A stretch of DNA of 64,000 nt. Source: Theristus sp. LFF4_11 (lineage: Eukaryota; Nematoda; Chromadorea; Monhysterida; Xyalidae). The translations under genes and the position numbers were made by a program. This document shows, piece by piece, positions 12,553-26,140 of the stretch (the stretch's first letter is position 1; the number at the start of each line of letters is the position of its first letter). Location: positions 1-64,000 of the forward strand of contig JASANC010005241.1 in the NCBI GenBank assembly GCA_030248135.1, read 5' to 3'. The notes beneath the pieces were generated by a model. The model was not told the origin of the DNA. It did not search any database and worked only from the letters and a program-made list of their open reading frames with translations.

Positions 12553-13745
12553 CAACCGCTGCGGTTGGCGCTGGGCGCTTTTGCTTTCAACTTGCTTTAT
12601 TTGTTTGAAAACCTGTTTTTTTACGTACATGTACGTTTGATTATTTTAGTTTTTATGCATTTTAATTCCGACATTCTTGTCACTCCACGACGTTGCTTAC
12701 AGTTCATGTGTTTTAACCATTTGTAATATTTTTGTAATATGTTTAGTTAAGCATATGAAATCATTCGATTTATCCGAATATTAGTCCGCTTTGCTCATTT
12801 TGAGTATCCTCAGTTTTCTAATGTTCGAGATTTTAGTGCTTTTCAGTTTTCAGCATATTTTTTTAAATTGGCATTGTTAATAATTCTATACAAGGTGCAA
12901 TGTACAAAGTACGTGCGTAATTTGTGTATGGGTATATAACCGACTACGGCCGAGTAAACATGGCAGCTTTTTTCAGGGTGCAAGGAGCGCGCGAAGTTTG
13001 ACTCAAAGAAAAAAGACGTTCAGAGAAACCCAATTGTGTGTCAAATTTGACGTGTTTTTTAACCAACTGATTGTTCGTGCTATTCTCATTCTTTGGAAAT
13101 TGGGAATTATGTCGGCATTCTTGAAAAAGACAACGTCTAGTCTGCGACTGAGTCCGCCTTGTTGGAGAATACAAAGACTGCTTTATTTATTCGGCCATAC
13201 TGTAACAACATTCCATATGGTTATGTGGTGCAGCAGTAGCAGCACTCACTGAACAAAAACCGCAAAGATCAATATTTTTCAATGATTTTTATATTGTTTG
13301 CATTTATTACTGTGACTGTATTGTGATACAGTTTATTATCTTTTTTATTTTAATTCAGACTAGAATGTTTTATTGGCACATACAATGTACATACATAGGT
13401 ACAAAAAAAACAAAATTGATTAAGCACTGATAAACAGAATCAACAAGAATATCACGTCACACAAGACCCACAGAAAATGAAACATTGAAGAAAACCAACA
13501 ATAACTAACCAGAAAAAGCGGACAAATGAAACAGGAACAAGAAAAAGCTCGATCGATCAAGTCTTTGGTTTACTTTCACTGAAGTGTTGACAGTCTATAA
13601 AACTTTACCGCTTTCCATTTCATGACAAGAAAACATAAGGAGAAAAAAAGAATCAAAATCAAACATAAATACAATGCACAGATTGTTTTAACTAAAAAAG
13701 AAATAAATATTTTTTTTATTTTTTTTAAACAAATTGTATGTTACA
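12553..13745. other. Convergent 3' spacer
   Basis: AT-rich sequence between two convergent genes. It should contain the 3' UTRs of both; an AATAAA-like signal for the minus-strand gene lies near 13700. Open frames here are short and low in complexity. No repeat, RNA gene or protein family is recognised. Confidence 0.4.
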
Positions 13746-16700
13746 CTACCAAACTTTGCATTTCTTCTCGGGAGGCGGATTCATGGGACTATCCACGGGA
13801 CAGTTGAACGCTGCGGCGAATTCGTCAGAGTTGGAGAGGGGCCCTCGCACTCTGAAAACCGTCTATCTCTGCCTGTGAACAAAAAGTTTGTTTGCAATAA
13901 AACATATATGTTTTTTTGTCCACCACAAACCGTACTGAACCAGGCGAATGCTCTGATGTTCGAACTTTTCGAATGGCTTCTTTGTTATTTTCGTGTCCGC
14001 ACCAAATCTGAAGATTTTTGTTTCACCAAGTATTCTCGGTGACGGTGATTGCTGTTTCATTCAATTTACTAGCTCACCTGAGCATAATTCACAAAGAACA
14101 TCTGCTCGTGGGTCATGTCGATGCCCGGTAGACGCTTTGTCTCCGGGTACTTTTGTGCCCACGCTTTATAAGCCTGCAGTAGAAGCTTGTTATCAGTTGA
14201 CCGAGTAAGATTACAAAAAATAATGATGATGTGAAGAGCTGACCTTGAATGCGTGCTTCAAACCACCGTTGTCCGCGATGTTTTCACCTTTTGTTCGCTG
14301 CCCGTTTATCTGAAAAAGCCACTGAAGTTTCTGCGAATTGGCGCTCTTTCTCAGCGTTGAAGCAGCAAAAAACGTTTTGTTGTGGCTATTGTTGTTTTGT
14401 GGCTATTATTGTTTTGTGGCTTCTATTGTGGCATGTGAAAGTGTTATTCGCAAGAAGTTTCTTCTCAAAAACTCGCGAACCGTCATATTGATCTGATCGT
14501 AAACGTAGTTCGAATACTGTTCCTCGATGCATTTTGCCTTCTGCTTGAACGCCGCAATCGTCGTGTTGTCCCACCATTGGCGAATGTTGCCGTTTCGATC
14601 GTACAATCGACCTAAATGAAACCTGACTTGAGAAAAACAAAAACTGCGAGAAATCTTGTGGCCTGATAAACAAGCACCACCAGGCACAACCTGGAGATTT
14701 TGGGAGTATCCGAGCTTTGTCGAGGTGTTTCAAACTATGATGGCAATTCAGGAAGGCGCTTTTTAAAAAAAATATCGGTATTTTAGAAGCAAGCCAAATT
14801 GCAGACCTCTGTCGTCGAATCCGTGTATGATTTCGTGTCCGATTACGACGCCGATGCCGCCGAAATTCATCGACCACGGAAAATCCTTGTCATAAAACAC
14901 GGGCTGCAGGATTCCGGCGGGGAAAACTGCGGAAAGGATACATGACGTAAACGTAAACATAAACGGATACTGTGTACGTAAACAAACGACTGCTAATCGC
15001 TTAGCGAATGTTCAACATGTACAATCGCTTGAGTGCAAACCGCATAGATTTTTTTCAACCAAGATTTAAGCCATTTCAACCACATGAAAGATAAGAAAAC
15101 GAGAAAACGAACGAATTTCATTTGTGTTCGGCGAATAGAAAGCGTTGACGACTGCGGCGCCTGTGACCCACCTGAAATTGAAATCAAACCATCCTCAAGG
15201 AGTCACTGCGCAATCGTTTGTGGTTCTGGGACAGAACGGAGCTTTACAGAGATTGCCCCTTCTGGTGGCAAAGGACTCTCAGCCGTTCAGACACCCGGCG
15301 GACTACACCAAACCACCGGAGTTTGGTAAGTCGGGTTTCTGTAACCGGAACCGATGAGTAAAGCACAATAAAACAACACTGAAAGCGCCCGCTACAGACT
15401 AGACGAACTTTGATCGGTCCACTGGTTTGCCGAGACGCGCCAGCATTTCGTATCGCTGCGTTTCGTAAAAGTTGAACTTTGTCAGAAAATAGTTTCCGTC
15501 GACCACCTGGAAGTCTTTGTACGCGTCGTCCACTTCGGTGGCGTTCTCCAACATTTCCGGATAGCCGATCTTCTGTGCCATCGCGTCAATCTAAAATTTG
15601 AAAGTAACAAAAAGAGGTTTACGAGAAGACAAGTGCATGAAAAATTCACATCTCATCAGTGATAAGAACCAGGCAAACTGAAGTCGCCACCCTGTACCTT
15701 CTCATTGGCCACTCGTTTCGTGTTCACGGACAACCAGTCTTCCTCAGCGAGTGTTATCTTCAGCTCTTGGCGAATCAGCTCAATCATTTCTTCAACCTGG
15801 ATTTTTAAAATTATCTGAAGTTCTTTTTATTTACGAATATCATGTTTGTCTGTGTTTGCGCTGGCAATATTTGTGTTCGAGTATTATGGATTTATTCAAA
15901 CGTGTCCGGACTAAAATGACGTCATTTGCTTTAAAAACGCCCGTTTGAAACAGTGCAGGCACTAAAATTTCAGTTTGGTGTGACTGATTCGACATTCACC
16001 ATTAGTTTTTATTTACCAAAAGGACATTCACCAGAAAACAGCTAAACGAAAAGTCTGGTTTGCTGTGAACGGCAAGCGCATGTTTTGCGGCACATGACGT
16101 CATTTCAGTAGGACACGTTTGAAAAAATAGGTCATACAAGGCAGCGAACGCACTTTGTGTTTCGCAGTGCCGTCAAAGTGCTCCTGAACGTAGATGCGGC
16201 CAGTCGCGGCCGGCATGAGGCCGTTCGTGCGCTTTACGCAGTTGTGCCATCGCAGCTGCTGCGTTTTCATCACTGAAATTGGTGCAATGTGCAAGCAGAT
16301 CGCTTTTTTAATGTTCCATACAACTCATAGGAATAAGCATTTTTTGAAGAACGAACTGTTCAATTTTCGTTGAAAGTTGAACAGTACAGTAGCAAACGGG
16401 TCAGGCAAGTCACGAAGCACATTTTTGAAGAACCATCTCCAGCAGAGGTAATTCACTTTCGCTCTGGAAAGAATGCGGTACACAGAGGTGTAAACGTACA
16501 CCCAACGTGTGAATTTTTGTCTGTAATTTATACTGTAATCTGTACACCCTGCACGCAGTTGTGAAGAGAGCTGAGATACACAAAATACAGAAGCTGTGAT
16601 CGAGATCGATCGGGCATATAGAAAGTGATGAAATGGAAAATCGAAAGCCATTCAGTCAAAAAACACCTATGAACCTCAACGAGAACTGCGTGATTATTTC

Positions 16701-19689
16701 GTCGAATCTCGCGATGAACTCGATGCCATAGACGACTATCTCCGTGTCGCCGGTCAGTCGCTCGACGTTCTCGTTGTTCGGAACGTTGTCAAAGAGCAAT
16801 TCAAGGAACCTGTACCAGTCGAAGTTGCGGTACTTCTGGCGCAAGTCTCTCAGTGTGGTTTTGTGGTACAAAGCTGAGATGTCGTGTCGCCGGTGGTCGC
16901 CGATGCTGATCTGCAGAAACAGAAAGGGGTTTGGTTTTTCTTTAAACTCGGGCGAAAATTATGAAACGTCCGGGCGGCTACACAAAGAGTGGCAACAAAT
17001 CGATTAATTGATTGGTTGCTTATTGATGGATGATTGCTTATTGCTCTTAAAATTTGGCAATTGGTACGGGCAGCTTGACGCATAGCCAGTAGCATGCGAT
17101 ATTCAATGCCGCTGGAATAAATTCAAGTACATTATGCAATAGTTCTCGACTTGCACAGCTGGGGATCGTCAGTGAACACTGTCTCTATTTAGCTATTTTT
17201 TCGACAAATTTCAGCGAGATTTCGTAGGTCGAGACCGCGTTGGGACACAATAAATATTACGGAGATGCCGCGTTTCCACACATCACTGACGTTTGCGAGT
17301 TCAGTCTCAAAACGCAGCATTTCCGAGGCGTCAAATCGAGCGACGGATCGCCTGGCGTTCAGCATCATCAACACCTCGACCATCAGGTCTTTGTACGCCT
17401 GTCGCTCCTGTTCTGCGTCCTCCAACAAATAGAAGTCGGGGTGTGACAGCGTCAGCGAGGGCGAGTCGAACTGAAAGCATTCGCAGTTCGCAGATGTGAT
17501 AATGTACTTGGTTATTTTGACGTTTTGAAAGCTTGTGCATCTATGTATTGTGGATTTATTCAAACGTGTCCGGACTAAAATGACGTCATTTGCTTTAAAA
17601 ACGACCGTTTGTCAAAGTACAGGCATTAAAATGTCAGTTTGGTGTGACTGATTCAACATTCACCATTTGTTTACGGGAAAAACCGTCTAAACGGAAAGTC
17701 TGGTTTGCTGTGAACGGCAAACGCATGTTTGGCGGCACATGACGTCATTTCAGTGGGACACGTTTAAAAAAATAGGTCATATGTGTATGCAGTATCGCCT
17801 CCATGGATTCAAGCTGATGAAACTAAAACGACGAAATTTTCAAGAAAAGTTACGCAACGAAACTTATCTACACAAACACACGGGCGAACTTGCAAAACGG
17901 AAGTCTGATGCGATTCTATAGCACCTTCACTGGTTGGGAGTAACTGAAAATCCAAACAAGACCAAAAGCCAACCAGCAGCACGTGCACGGACGAGTTTTT
18001 GTCGTCCGGTTGAACGTTGACTTTGAACAGCGAATCGGTTTGATAACGACCGGACATTCGCGCAAACAATTCCTCGATGTTGCGAGTCTCCTGCCAGTTT
18101 GGAATCAACGTTGGCCAGTTGCCAAACTCATCGTGAAGAATATCGAATATTGTCTTGTTCCACGTCTCACTGATTGCCGCTGAAAGGTACGTATGTTTTT
18201 TAACCATGTTTTTTATCGTGTTCAATTTGCTTTCTGTGGCCATGCATAACTTACACTCGTTCAAGCACATCCAGTAGAATGATTTTGCTTTCTTGACCGC
18301 TTCACCCTCCGTATCGCGCCAGGGCATTTTCAATAGAACTGCAATATGAAATTTTAACATGCTAAAATGGTGTCCGAAAAGGTTTCCGGTGTCTGTCTGG
18401 GTGTCTCGCGTGGTGTTCCGGAATAAAAAGTGGCAACGAACACTGCAACAGCACACTCAACGCAGCGTCACTTTTCTTTCTGGAGACCGGACACCGCGCA
18501 GGACGCCTAGCGGACAGGGCACCGCGCCGGACACCTGTTCGGACACTTCTTTTTGCCAGATAGTGTTTAGTTTACGTGAAATGCATGACGAATGTGCACT
18601 TTTGATGAAAATAGAATTGTATATATTGGTTAACACGAATTGACGAAACAAACTGTCAAGATTGAATTCGAGGTTTTTGTTCAGATTATTGAAGTTCGAC
18701 ACCAGTGACGCCGAGTCCGGAATCGGGTTCTCGTCGATCCATTGTCCGCACGCAAACTGATAAAAGTCATCGCACGGCTGCACGGTTTGGTCCATCGATG
18801 TCAGAACGACGGATGCTGAAAAACACGGCAAACAAAAATGAGTGAATGAACGTGACTGAGTTTGTGGTAGAAACGGTCAGTAGGCAACAAACACTGACCT
18901 GTGCGAATGCAGTGCTCCGTCAGACAGAGTTTACCGCCGTCTTTCGTCAACACGAACACCAACGTCGCCAGCAGTATGGCAATGCCAACGAGTAACAAGA
19001 TGCACAATATTACCTGTGGTCGGTGAACGCACACTGGCACACATAGATTTCTGTTTTCGTAATTTTTTCAACAACCAACAAATTTTCCAATTTTTTTTTG
19101 TGAAAATCTCCCATGTTCAGAGACGGACCAAAACAAGCAGCGGTCGTGTCATGGCCGCTGTGTTCGAGTAACGCAGGGAGGCGGAGTCGTCGCGGTAAAT
19201 GGGCCGCTGCGACGAGGCAGGCTGCTCATCGGCTGTGCACGAAATGGTTTGCACCGGGATCAGAACCGGATGCGGCTGTAGGGATTGGTGAACAAACGGT
19301 CATGCGTGTGTAAGAAAATCTGGATTCAGTCGAAAAATTAACGCTCAAGGTTTTCAACTGGGAGCTAAACGTCATTCACAACATGAACGTTGAAACACTC
19401 GACTGGTGCATGATCATATCAACATTTACATCTCTTTTTAAAACAGCTTGTGGATAACTTTTACCTCAAGCGCGTTTTCATTTTTCACCAAAACAGTCAC
19501 TGAAACCGATTTGACCTGTGGTTGGTTTGTGGAGGCGTTGTACGTAGCGTGCTCATAATTTGGCTGAAACTGATGACGATTTGCGTGTGGAGCACCAGGG
19601 CCTGGGTGACTGTTCAGAGTGGCCGGATGTGGGACGCCATCGTGTGGGGCTACTAACGCACTGAAAAATCGAACGGTCAGCGTTGACAC
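13746..19689 (-). CDS. M13 zinc metallopeptidase (neprilysin/ECE-like)
   Basis: Type II membrane ectopeptidase that cleaves small bioactive peptides outside the cell. Nineteen exons on the minus strand (high to low): 19516-19689, 19135-19275, 18899-19013, 18654-18815, 18255-18338, 17974-18179, 17291-17470, 16675-16910, 16357-16463, 16154-16272, 15698-15796, 15409-15590, 15113-15171, 14807-14926, 14481-14611, 14244-14309, 14078-14173, 13941-14007, 13746-13849. About 815 residues. A cytoplasmic tail rich in Pro, His and Asn precedes one membrane span ([20 protein letters not shown]). The ectodomain starts at CLTEHC. Motifs: [13 protein letters not shown], the substrate-binding [13 protein letters not shown], zinc site HEIIH, third ligand region [13 protein letters not shown], and C-terminal CKVW. 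All catalytic residues are present. The N-terminal exon and the last acceptor are the least certain points; the family assignment is secure. Confidence 0.94.
15885..16136. mobile_element. CRE-bearing MITE, copy A
   Basis: A 252-bp element in an M13 peptidase intron. Its ends are imperfect inverted repeats of about 45 bp: TATGGATTTATTCAAACGTG at the left against TATGACCTATTTTTTCAAAC on the reverse strand at the right. Each end carries a perfect TGACGTCA palindrome about 35 bp inside. Copy B in another intron of the same gene is about 80 percent identical over the whole length. No coding capacity, so it is a non-autonomous DNA element. The superfamily is undetermined; a TA target duplication is possible but not demonstrable. 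Confidence 0.75.
17546..17781. mobile_element. CRE-bearing MITE, copy B
   Basis: Same orientation and same termini as copy A, lying in the intron between the exons at 17291-17470 and 17974-18179. It differs mainly by small indels in the centre and keeps both TGACGTCA palindromes. Two copies in one orientation inside one gene could come from independent insertion or from a local duplication; the introns around them are otherwise not similar, which favours independent insertion. Confidence 0.75.
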
Positions 19690-22600
19690 TTATGTATCTG
19701 TTTCGAGGAAACCTAGGAATCTCGGAAGCTCGGAAAAGTTTACTATTTTCCCCCTTGCCTGGCAAAGGCAGTTATCTTCTTTGTGTTGGTTCACGGAGTC
19801 CAACTTTTGGGTGGCTCTCCAAAATCAGAGGGAGAGGAGCGTGTTTTCAGAGAAAAAAAAACGTTTTCTTTAAATAATCTTTTTAAAGAAAGGCAACAAT
19901 AGACGGTTCGTATATGCGTTCGTCCGAGCAAGAAACTCTTATTTCAGGTTACATCTTTTGCGAAAGCAAATAAAACGTTCCATTTTGCGATTCCGACTCA
20001 TGCTTTTCTTTCTTTCTGCGAACGTTCAGGAGAGACGGAAACAGTATTCGTATTCGATCTCATTTTCCAGCATTTTATCGAATTTTATCGCATGTCTTTC
20101 AGTTTTATATCTTTTTTTATACTTTTTGCGCGCGCGGTATTATCGAAAGACGGATGCCATAAACTAAGCTGGGTGCATTCAGCCGAAAGTATTCAAGAAT
20201 AAAGCAAAAAAAACAGAAAAGATTCATGCATTCAAGGATGGAGGCGTCCCAAAGATGACTGACAACACAGGAATAATTAAATCAAGATCACGCTCCGTTT
20301 CGGACGCCTGAAATCTAAAGTATCCATACAGAATTTAGGAAGTTTAGCTAAAGCTATACACGTGCAACAAAAGCCTACAACAAGCCGCGGTAAAAAAGGT
20401 GTGAAAAGCAGCGGTAAAAAGCGGCATTCACGCATTCCCCTTCCGTCTTCAAAGAGAAAAAAGCGGATTTGTGGCGAATCAAGCACTCACACGCAGTTCC
20501 TTCCGCGATGCTAAACTCAGAACAGCACATTTTATTATGGATAGTTATTTTCAGCGGAGCAAAAAAAACGAGCGGATTATTTTTCTTTCGAAATAAACTC
20601 AAGCCGAAAATAAAATAAAGGAAAAAAGACAAAAACAAAATAAAACTTGTATGGTACTATGAGCGAAGAAGAATAAAATGCTATTTGGATGTCATTTGAT
20701 CTAACCAGTGAACATTTCTGCAGCACTGCTGTGGCATGCTGTAACGATGATTGAGATTGTACAGGGTGTAGTCCGTAAATAGTTATATAAAGTGTTATAG
20801 CTGATCAACTATATTTAAAAGTTTAATCGATCACTTGAAAAAATTTACTCGCAGAGTTCCATTTAATTTACCATTAGAAATTTTGAACTTTATTTATGGA
20901 TCACCCTGTGTGATGTTGCTGGTGTGATTTTATTCTTTCGCTGAAATGAAAGGAGACGCACAGACACACACACGTTCAAAAAGGAGCGGAGCAGTGAAAT
21001 GTGAAAAACTTTTGAAATTTGAGCTTCGCCTTTTTCTCGTGCACTCTTTTTGTCGCTCTGCAGGCGCGTCACTCAACTCAGAAACGCGGAACGAAAAAAA
21101 ATGTGAACAGTTTTTGGCAACGAAATATGTTGTCGTTTTGCTCGATCATAATTGCATCTTCACGCCACTGTTGTTCAACATTCTGCTTGAAAATTATCAA
21201 AAGTTTATCAAAAATTAAAAATTAAATTATCAACTTAGGGAGCACACACGTGGAATTGACACTAACATGTCCGTGATTCAAACAATTTTTTTTTAATTAT
21301 TGCAAATAAAAACCAACCTGTTCTGATGGTACGGCTGCTGCATAAATGGTTCGTCGCTTCCTTTTGTTTTTTTGTTGATATTAATTTATAAAACAATTTT
21401 TAATCATGGGAAATGTGGTAACGCCGAAAATGAAACCCATAGTTCTGCTCGGGTAAAAATTAAAATGTTTTTTGAAAACGACGTTTCTTGTTTTGTCGCT
21501 TGAAAGCATATCAAATTGTTGTACTGATGACGCAAAGTTCTATTGATACGTCAAAGTTAATAGTCAAAGTGGAGACTGGCCAGGAACCAACGAAATTTAC
21601 AAGAGAATAATCTGCATCTGCAATAACAAAATAACTGAAGTCTCCCAACAATTCATAAGTTCAAGAATCGTTATGGACGTTGATCTCGCAAATCTATTTT
21701 TGGTGCAAAAACTTTCATGTTGAACAGTTCGAGTCCGACCAACGCAAAGAAAGGAATAAAATCAATTATTGACGAAAATGAGCTGCGCTTGTTAGTTGAT
21801 ATGGAAATTCCAAACCAGTTACAAGGATTCGTTTTTTTCCTAGAACTCCAGATTTTCCGAATCTGCAGTCGATTTATTTAATTTGGACTGTTTGTTTGCA
21901 CGATGCGGTCCTGAGAGACAGACCAAATTTGAGCGCTTTGTTGCTGCAGTTTTGTGCCCTCTGAAACGCCACAAACTCACAAATTTGCCGCCTCGGCACA
22001 CACACCGTGGAGTGGACTTCTTTATTCAGCTGAGTATTCTCTGTTCTGACTCGCAAAAGTACAGCGTGCTAATGATGCACTCCACAAAAGACAATTGAAA
22101 GACTTTGTGAAACTCAATACACGATGCTTCGACAGGAATGAGAATGAGGAATTTCAACGGTTTTTTTCGAAACCTTGACCACCGTTGGACCACTGAAAGT
22201 TTGCACTGCTCCAACAACTGCACCTTGACAGCAATGTGCTGCCTTCAATGCAACACAAATTTGACGAAAAGTGGCACGTACGTACGCTCGTCACACTTTT
22301 GGAGGAACATTTCCGGCCGCATAACGAGTCAAGCCAAACGTGTGTTCCAGTTTAAAAAACTGCAAATTTTCACCGGTTCATTTGAAAAAAACACCAGCGA
22401 AACAGTTTTTCAATCCAGAATGGCAATAAATCGCAGACAATTGAAACTATGACACTAAATTTAATAAAACCAAACCAACTGAGTTTGATGTGAAGCGATC
22501 TATGATTGCAAAAGGAACTCCCACAAAGAACCACACAGAGATTGAAAGTTTACTCATAAACGCAACGCGAAGCTAATAATGCAAGCAACCGCAACCGCGT

Positions 22601-23564
22601 CGTGTGATGATGTGACACACAGAGAAAAGTCACTTTGTAAGAGATATGATGATGACGTTAAAACACTTTTCACCCGAGCGACACACCCGGCCAGCTCGTT
22701 TACGCAGTGGCCGTGTGTAACACGCTGCACAGAGCTGCGTCCACGAGAACAAATTGCTCTCTGTTTTCACCAATCACCCCTGTGTTGCCTCTTGCATGAC
22801 AACGCGACAACAACTGTTGCGCCACACGTTTCAATCAGATTTTCAAGTGACGGCTTGCTATTTGTTCATCGTGGCAAACTCGCAAACTGAAATTCAATTT
22901 TTTTTTTTCAAAAATGTTAAAAACAATTTTTTTTCTTTGCATGTTTATGTAATTGGCAATTAAATAACGAATTCTAAAGGAATCAAAAAGCTGCTTTCAT
23001 TGACAAATTATGTTCTATCCAGCAGCAAAAAAAATATGCTTCGAGAAGGCACTCGGGATTCCTTGAAGACAAACTAAGAACATACACAGTAAAGCGGACT
23101 GGTGTGTCTGGCCCGGTCCCGGTGTACCATCAGCACCAATAATTGCTGCTTATTGGCAACGACGCTGCGTATGCTGCTTTATCGATCAACTCATTATAAT
23201 TCGATTGTTCATCAGAATAAGTGTTTTGCAAATGCAGGACTAAAAGGGAGGGGCAAGAAGGTACAACTAAATGCGAGAAAAGTTGATTTTTCACATTGAC
23301 GCTGCAAGTCAAAACATCGTTTGAAATGCATTTTCTTCGACAGCTGTTAAAAGGTGTACATTTGATTTGCAACTCTGCCCAACATAAAACGATCGATTTT
23401 ATTGTTTTGTTCAATATAATTCTCACAAGGCAAGAATTGCAGTAAACGAACTGAAAAATTCGACAAGAAATAAACACCAAACTGGAGTAAAAAAGATCAC
23501 GGAATGAAAACAATTTTCAGGATGAGATTGTGGCAGTTCATGTGCCATGTCGTTTATATTCATT
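19690..23564. other. Spacer with one small MITE candidate, no confident gene
   Basis: Probably includes the promoter of the M13 peptidase at its left end and the 3' flank of the lectin gene at its right. Three plus-strand open frames (21883-22098, 22138-22452, 22579-22890) are moderately protein-like and Cys-containing, but match no family and show no phase-consistent joins. The rest is AT-rich with homopolymer runs. Confidence 0.35.
20762..20908. mobile_element. Short terminal-inverted-repeat element, CAGGGTG ends
   Basis: A 147-bp AT-rich segment bounded by CAGGGTG and CACCCTG. Beyond the terminal 7 bp the inverted similarity is weak (GTCCGTAAATAG against ATCCATAAATAA). The same terminal heptamer bounds the Tc1/mariner-like element at 57036-57945, so this may be a miniature relative. 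No clear TA duplication was found. Confidence 0.4.
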
Positions 23565-26140
23565 TCAGTCAACATCATCATAATCATCAGTTAACCATCC
23601 TTCATACTTTTCCGGATCCAGGGTTCCCTTCAACTTCTTTAAAAACGAATTTAGTGAGCGCTCTTCGTCGTCCTTTTTGTAAGCTTCATTATCTATTTTG
23701 TCATTTGATGGTTTGGTTGTGGTGATCACCACGCCATCTCTCGTTTCTTTCAATTCGGTGATGAGATTGGGCAAAAGTGTTTCACGTTGGTTCGACTTTT
23801 TCGTTGTCGTCAGCGTCCTTTTCGTCCATTCTGTTTGTTTTTCATCTTTTTTGTTGTTCGACTCCGAAACGGAAGATTCATTTGGGGGTGTTTTCGTTGT
23901 GTGTTTTATTGTTCTCGAGTTTTTTCTTGTCAACGATGTGTTTTCGTCAACCGTGGCAGGTACTGTAACAGTAAGTCATATTTGCATGACAGTGACTCGA
24001 AAATGCTGATTGAACAATTGAGATCAATAATTCCTTTATTTTTGAATTGGATTTAAAAAGCCAAGACGCACAGTTCTGACAAAGGAACGGCCGTTTAATG
24101 TAACAGCGAGCTTCAGACAGTCCCCTATCGTGGTTATCCCATGTCAACGTCAAGCATGGGCTACGAAAACGAGCCTTTGTTTTCTTTTTCTGGCCTAAGC
24201 GATTTGGTCGACCTTGCAGCATCCTGAAAAATAGACAATTTAGGGTCTAAAACATTTTTGAGAACCTTTAGATTATAAATGAGTGTTTCAAATGCCACAA
24301 CTCTATGGCCTACGTTTTTGTTTTCAAATTAACCATATTCTTATTTAAATACCCTGATACATACATACGGTATAAAACGTGAAAAGAAAAACGAATAAAG
24401 ATTGTTGTAAATCGTAAACGGCAACTATTGTACTTGTACATGCACGTGCAACACACCCTTCTTTGACCATAAGGGCGTCAGCGAGGTGTGAGAGAAAGTG
24501 AACTCGTGTCAAACAAAACCGATTACAGTGCTTCTCAATTCAAAGATTTTTTCTCTTGAGATCTATTCCCGTGCATATCCTCCCCGAACCCCCCCCAAAC
24601 GTGTCGCAAATTGGGTAATTTGAAGCAAGAAACACCAACCGCCACTTTATCCCTTGGCAAACGGGACCTCCCCATTCCAAATGGTTTTTGTCATAGACCC
24701 AATTTGTTTCTCGATCCTTTACAGCAGTCAATTTTTTAGCCAACTGATGCCTCAAACGCTGACCAGCAACGTAAATGTGTTTTGCCGATTTCTTGGAGCC
24801 GATTCCACGATTTGATGCCTGTTTTTGCGCTTTTTTGTTTCCTTGACTTTGAAACATTTTGTTTTTATAACTGCTATCATTTTTAGATCCTGCGACTGAA
24901 TGCGTGTACGCATGAAGACGTAGAAAGGAAACTAGTTTCAATCTTCATGTGGCAATTCAATACCAACTTAAGTGACTCGGTCCTATTTAGGAGACTCGGA
25001 TCGGCTTTGCCAATTTTGAATTTTCGCGTCACGCATGAAACTGTTCACCTGGCTATGCCAGCATTGAGTCTCGGGACTAAAATAAAAGATCATACCAAAC
25101 CAATTACCAAAACGTTTGTACCCAAATGAAATGTTCACTAGTAAAAAATCGGTGTTATCGGCGTTCAACGCCACATGACGTCAAAACGTCAGTTGGTGTT
25201 TTTGCAACTGAAAAAAGGCCAGCTGATGTGTTTAAAACTGAAAAAGCGACAAAGTCCAATTTGCGATATGAATGTTGTGAGGAAAGACGATCAGATCAAT
25301 TGTTATTTAGAGTTTCACAAATTCCTACTGTCAGTGAAGCAAATATCAATTGTGTGGTGAGCAACCGACAACGCTAATGTTTCCAGCTGATTGCTCCAGA
25401 CAAACGTCAATCTGGACATTAAATTAAAAAAAGATGTTGATCGTTTTTTGATGCTCTGGTATTAAATTTTTGGTGTTTTTCCAATTGAAAACACCTGTGA
25501 AAACGGAAAACGCCCGATTTTTACAGTGTTTTGTTTTAGCACCTGAATCCAACCGGACTAACCAGCCACTCCACGACGTCATTCATCCCACTTGAGTCTT
25601 TGAACACCGCCAAGCGTGTGCCGTATCTTCTGCACACTGCTCTGTGTTTTGTAAAAATTTGCTGTTTGACCTTTTTATAATGTCAGTCACAGTTTGGAGA
25701 AACTCAGTGGATGTGTGGATGAGCGCACCTGGCAAACCGGTAGGCCACGGGCTGCGGACAGTAACTATAGCAATCACCGTTGATTCTCTTGGAGAAGCCA
25801 CGCCCACGACACTGCTTCCTGATTGGTGGACATGCCACGTTTTCAGGTGATTCTGTGAAAAGGCAAAAACGTAGAGTCTGGCGTTTACAAGTGTTTTGGC
25901 AGCTCAAAAAAGTCTCCAGCTAACTTGGTGGCGTGCTCGGGCAGTGAATGTCGGCGCGTCCTGAAAGTGTCACAAAAAAACGTAGAACTGTTGCTGTCAG
26001 AAAGAAAAACAGATGAATGGAAGAAATCGTTCACGTGTTGAACAACCTTCACTGATTGCACAATTGAGCAACAGCACTGCCACTGTAGTGAGAAGCGCCT
26101 TCGCTCTCATGCAAAACTTGCCTGCTGAATCCAATGCCAT
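23565..26140 (-). CDS. Secreted C-type lectin domain protein
   Basis: Carbohydrate- or ligand-binding secreted protein. Seven minus-strand exons join with matching phases: 26047-26140, 25925-25960, 25729-25852, 25563-25641, 24640-24818, 24072-24223, 23565-23962 (about 353 residues). The N-terminus carries a signal peptide (KALLTTVAVLLLNCAIS); a second Met at 26110 would give a shorter leader. A short Cys-rich segment precedes the C-type lectin fold: DCYSYC, then ARAVCRRYGTRLAVF (helix 2), a core W-containing region, GRPN in the WxGxPN position, CLTLTWDNHD, and RCYIKRPFLCQ, the typical closing Cys pair. The EPN/QPD calcium motif is not conserved (RPN), so calcium-dependent sugar binding is doubtful. 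The core carries an unusual Lys/Arg-rich insertion. A Ser/Thr/Lys tail follows, ending in acidic WLTDDYDDVD. The fold is recognised by pattern only; exon 5's start is the least certain point. Confidence 0.72.

Noticed and set aside
13746..13865. A frameshift breaking the last exon of the M13 peptidase
   Set aside because: The usual CAG acceptor gives the wrong phase, but using the AG two bases further (TTTTCAGAG) restores the frame to CKVW and stop, so no break is needed. cDNA would settle it.
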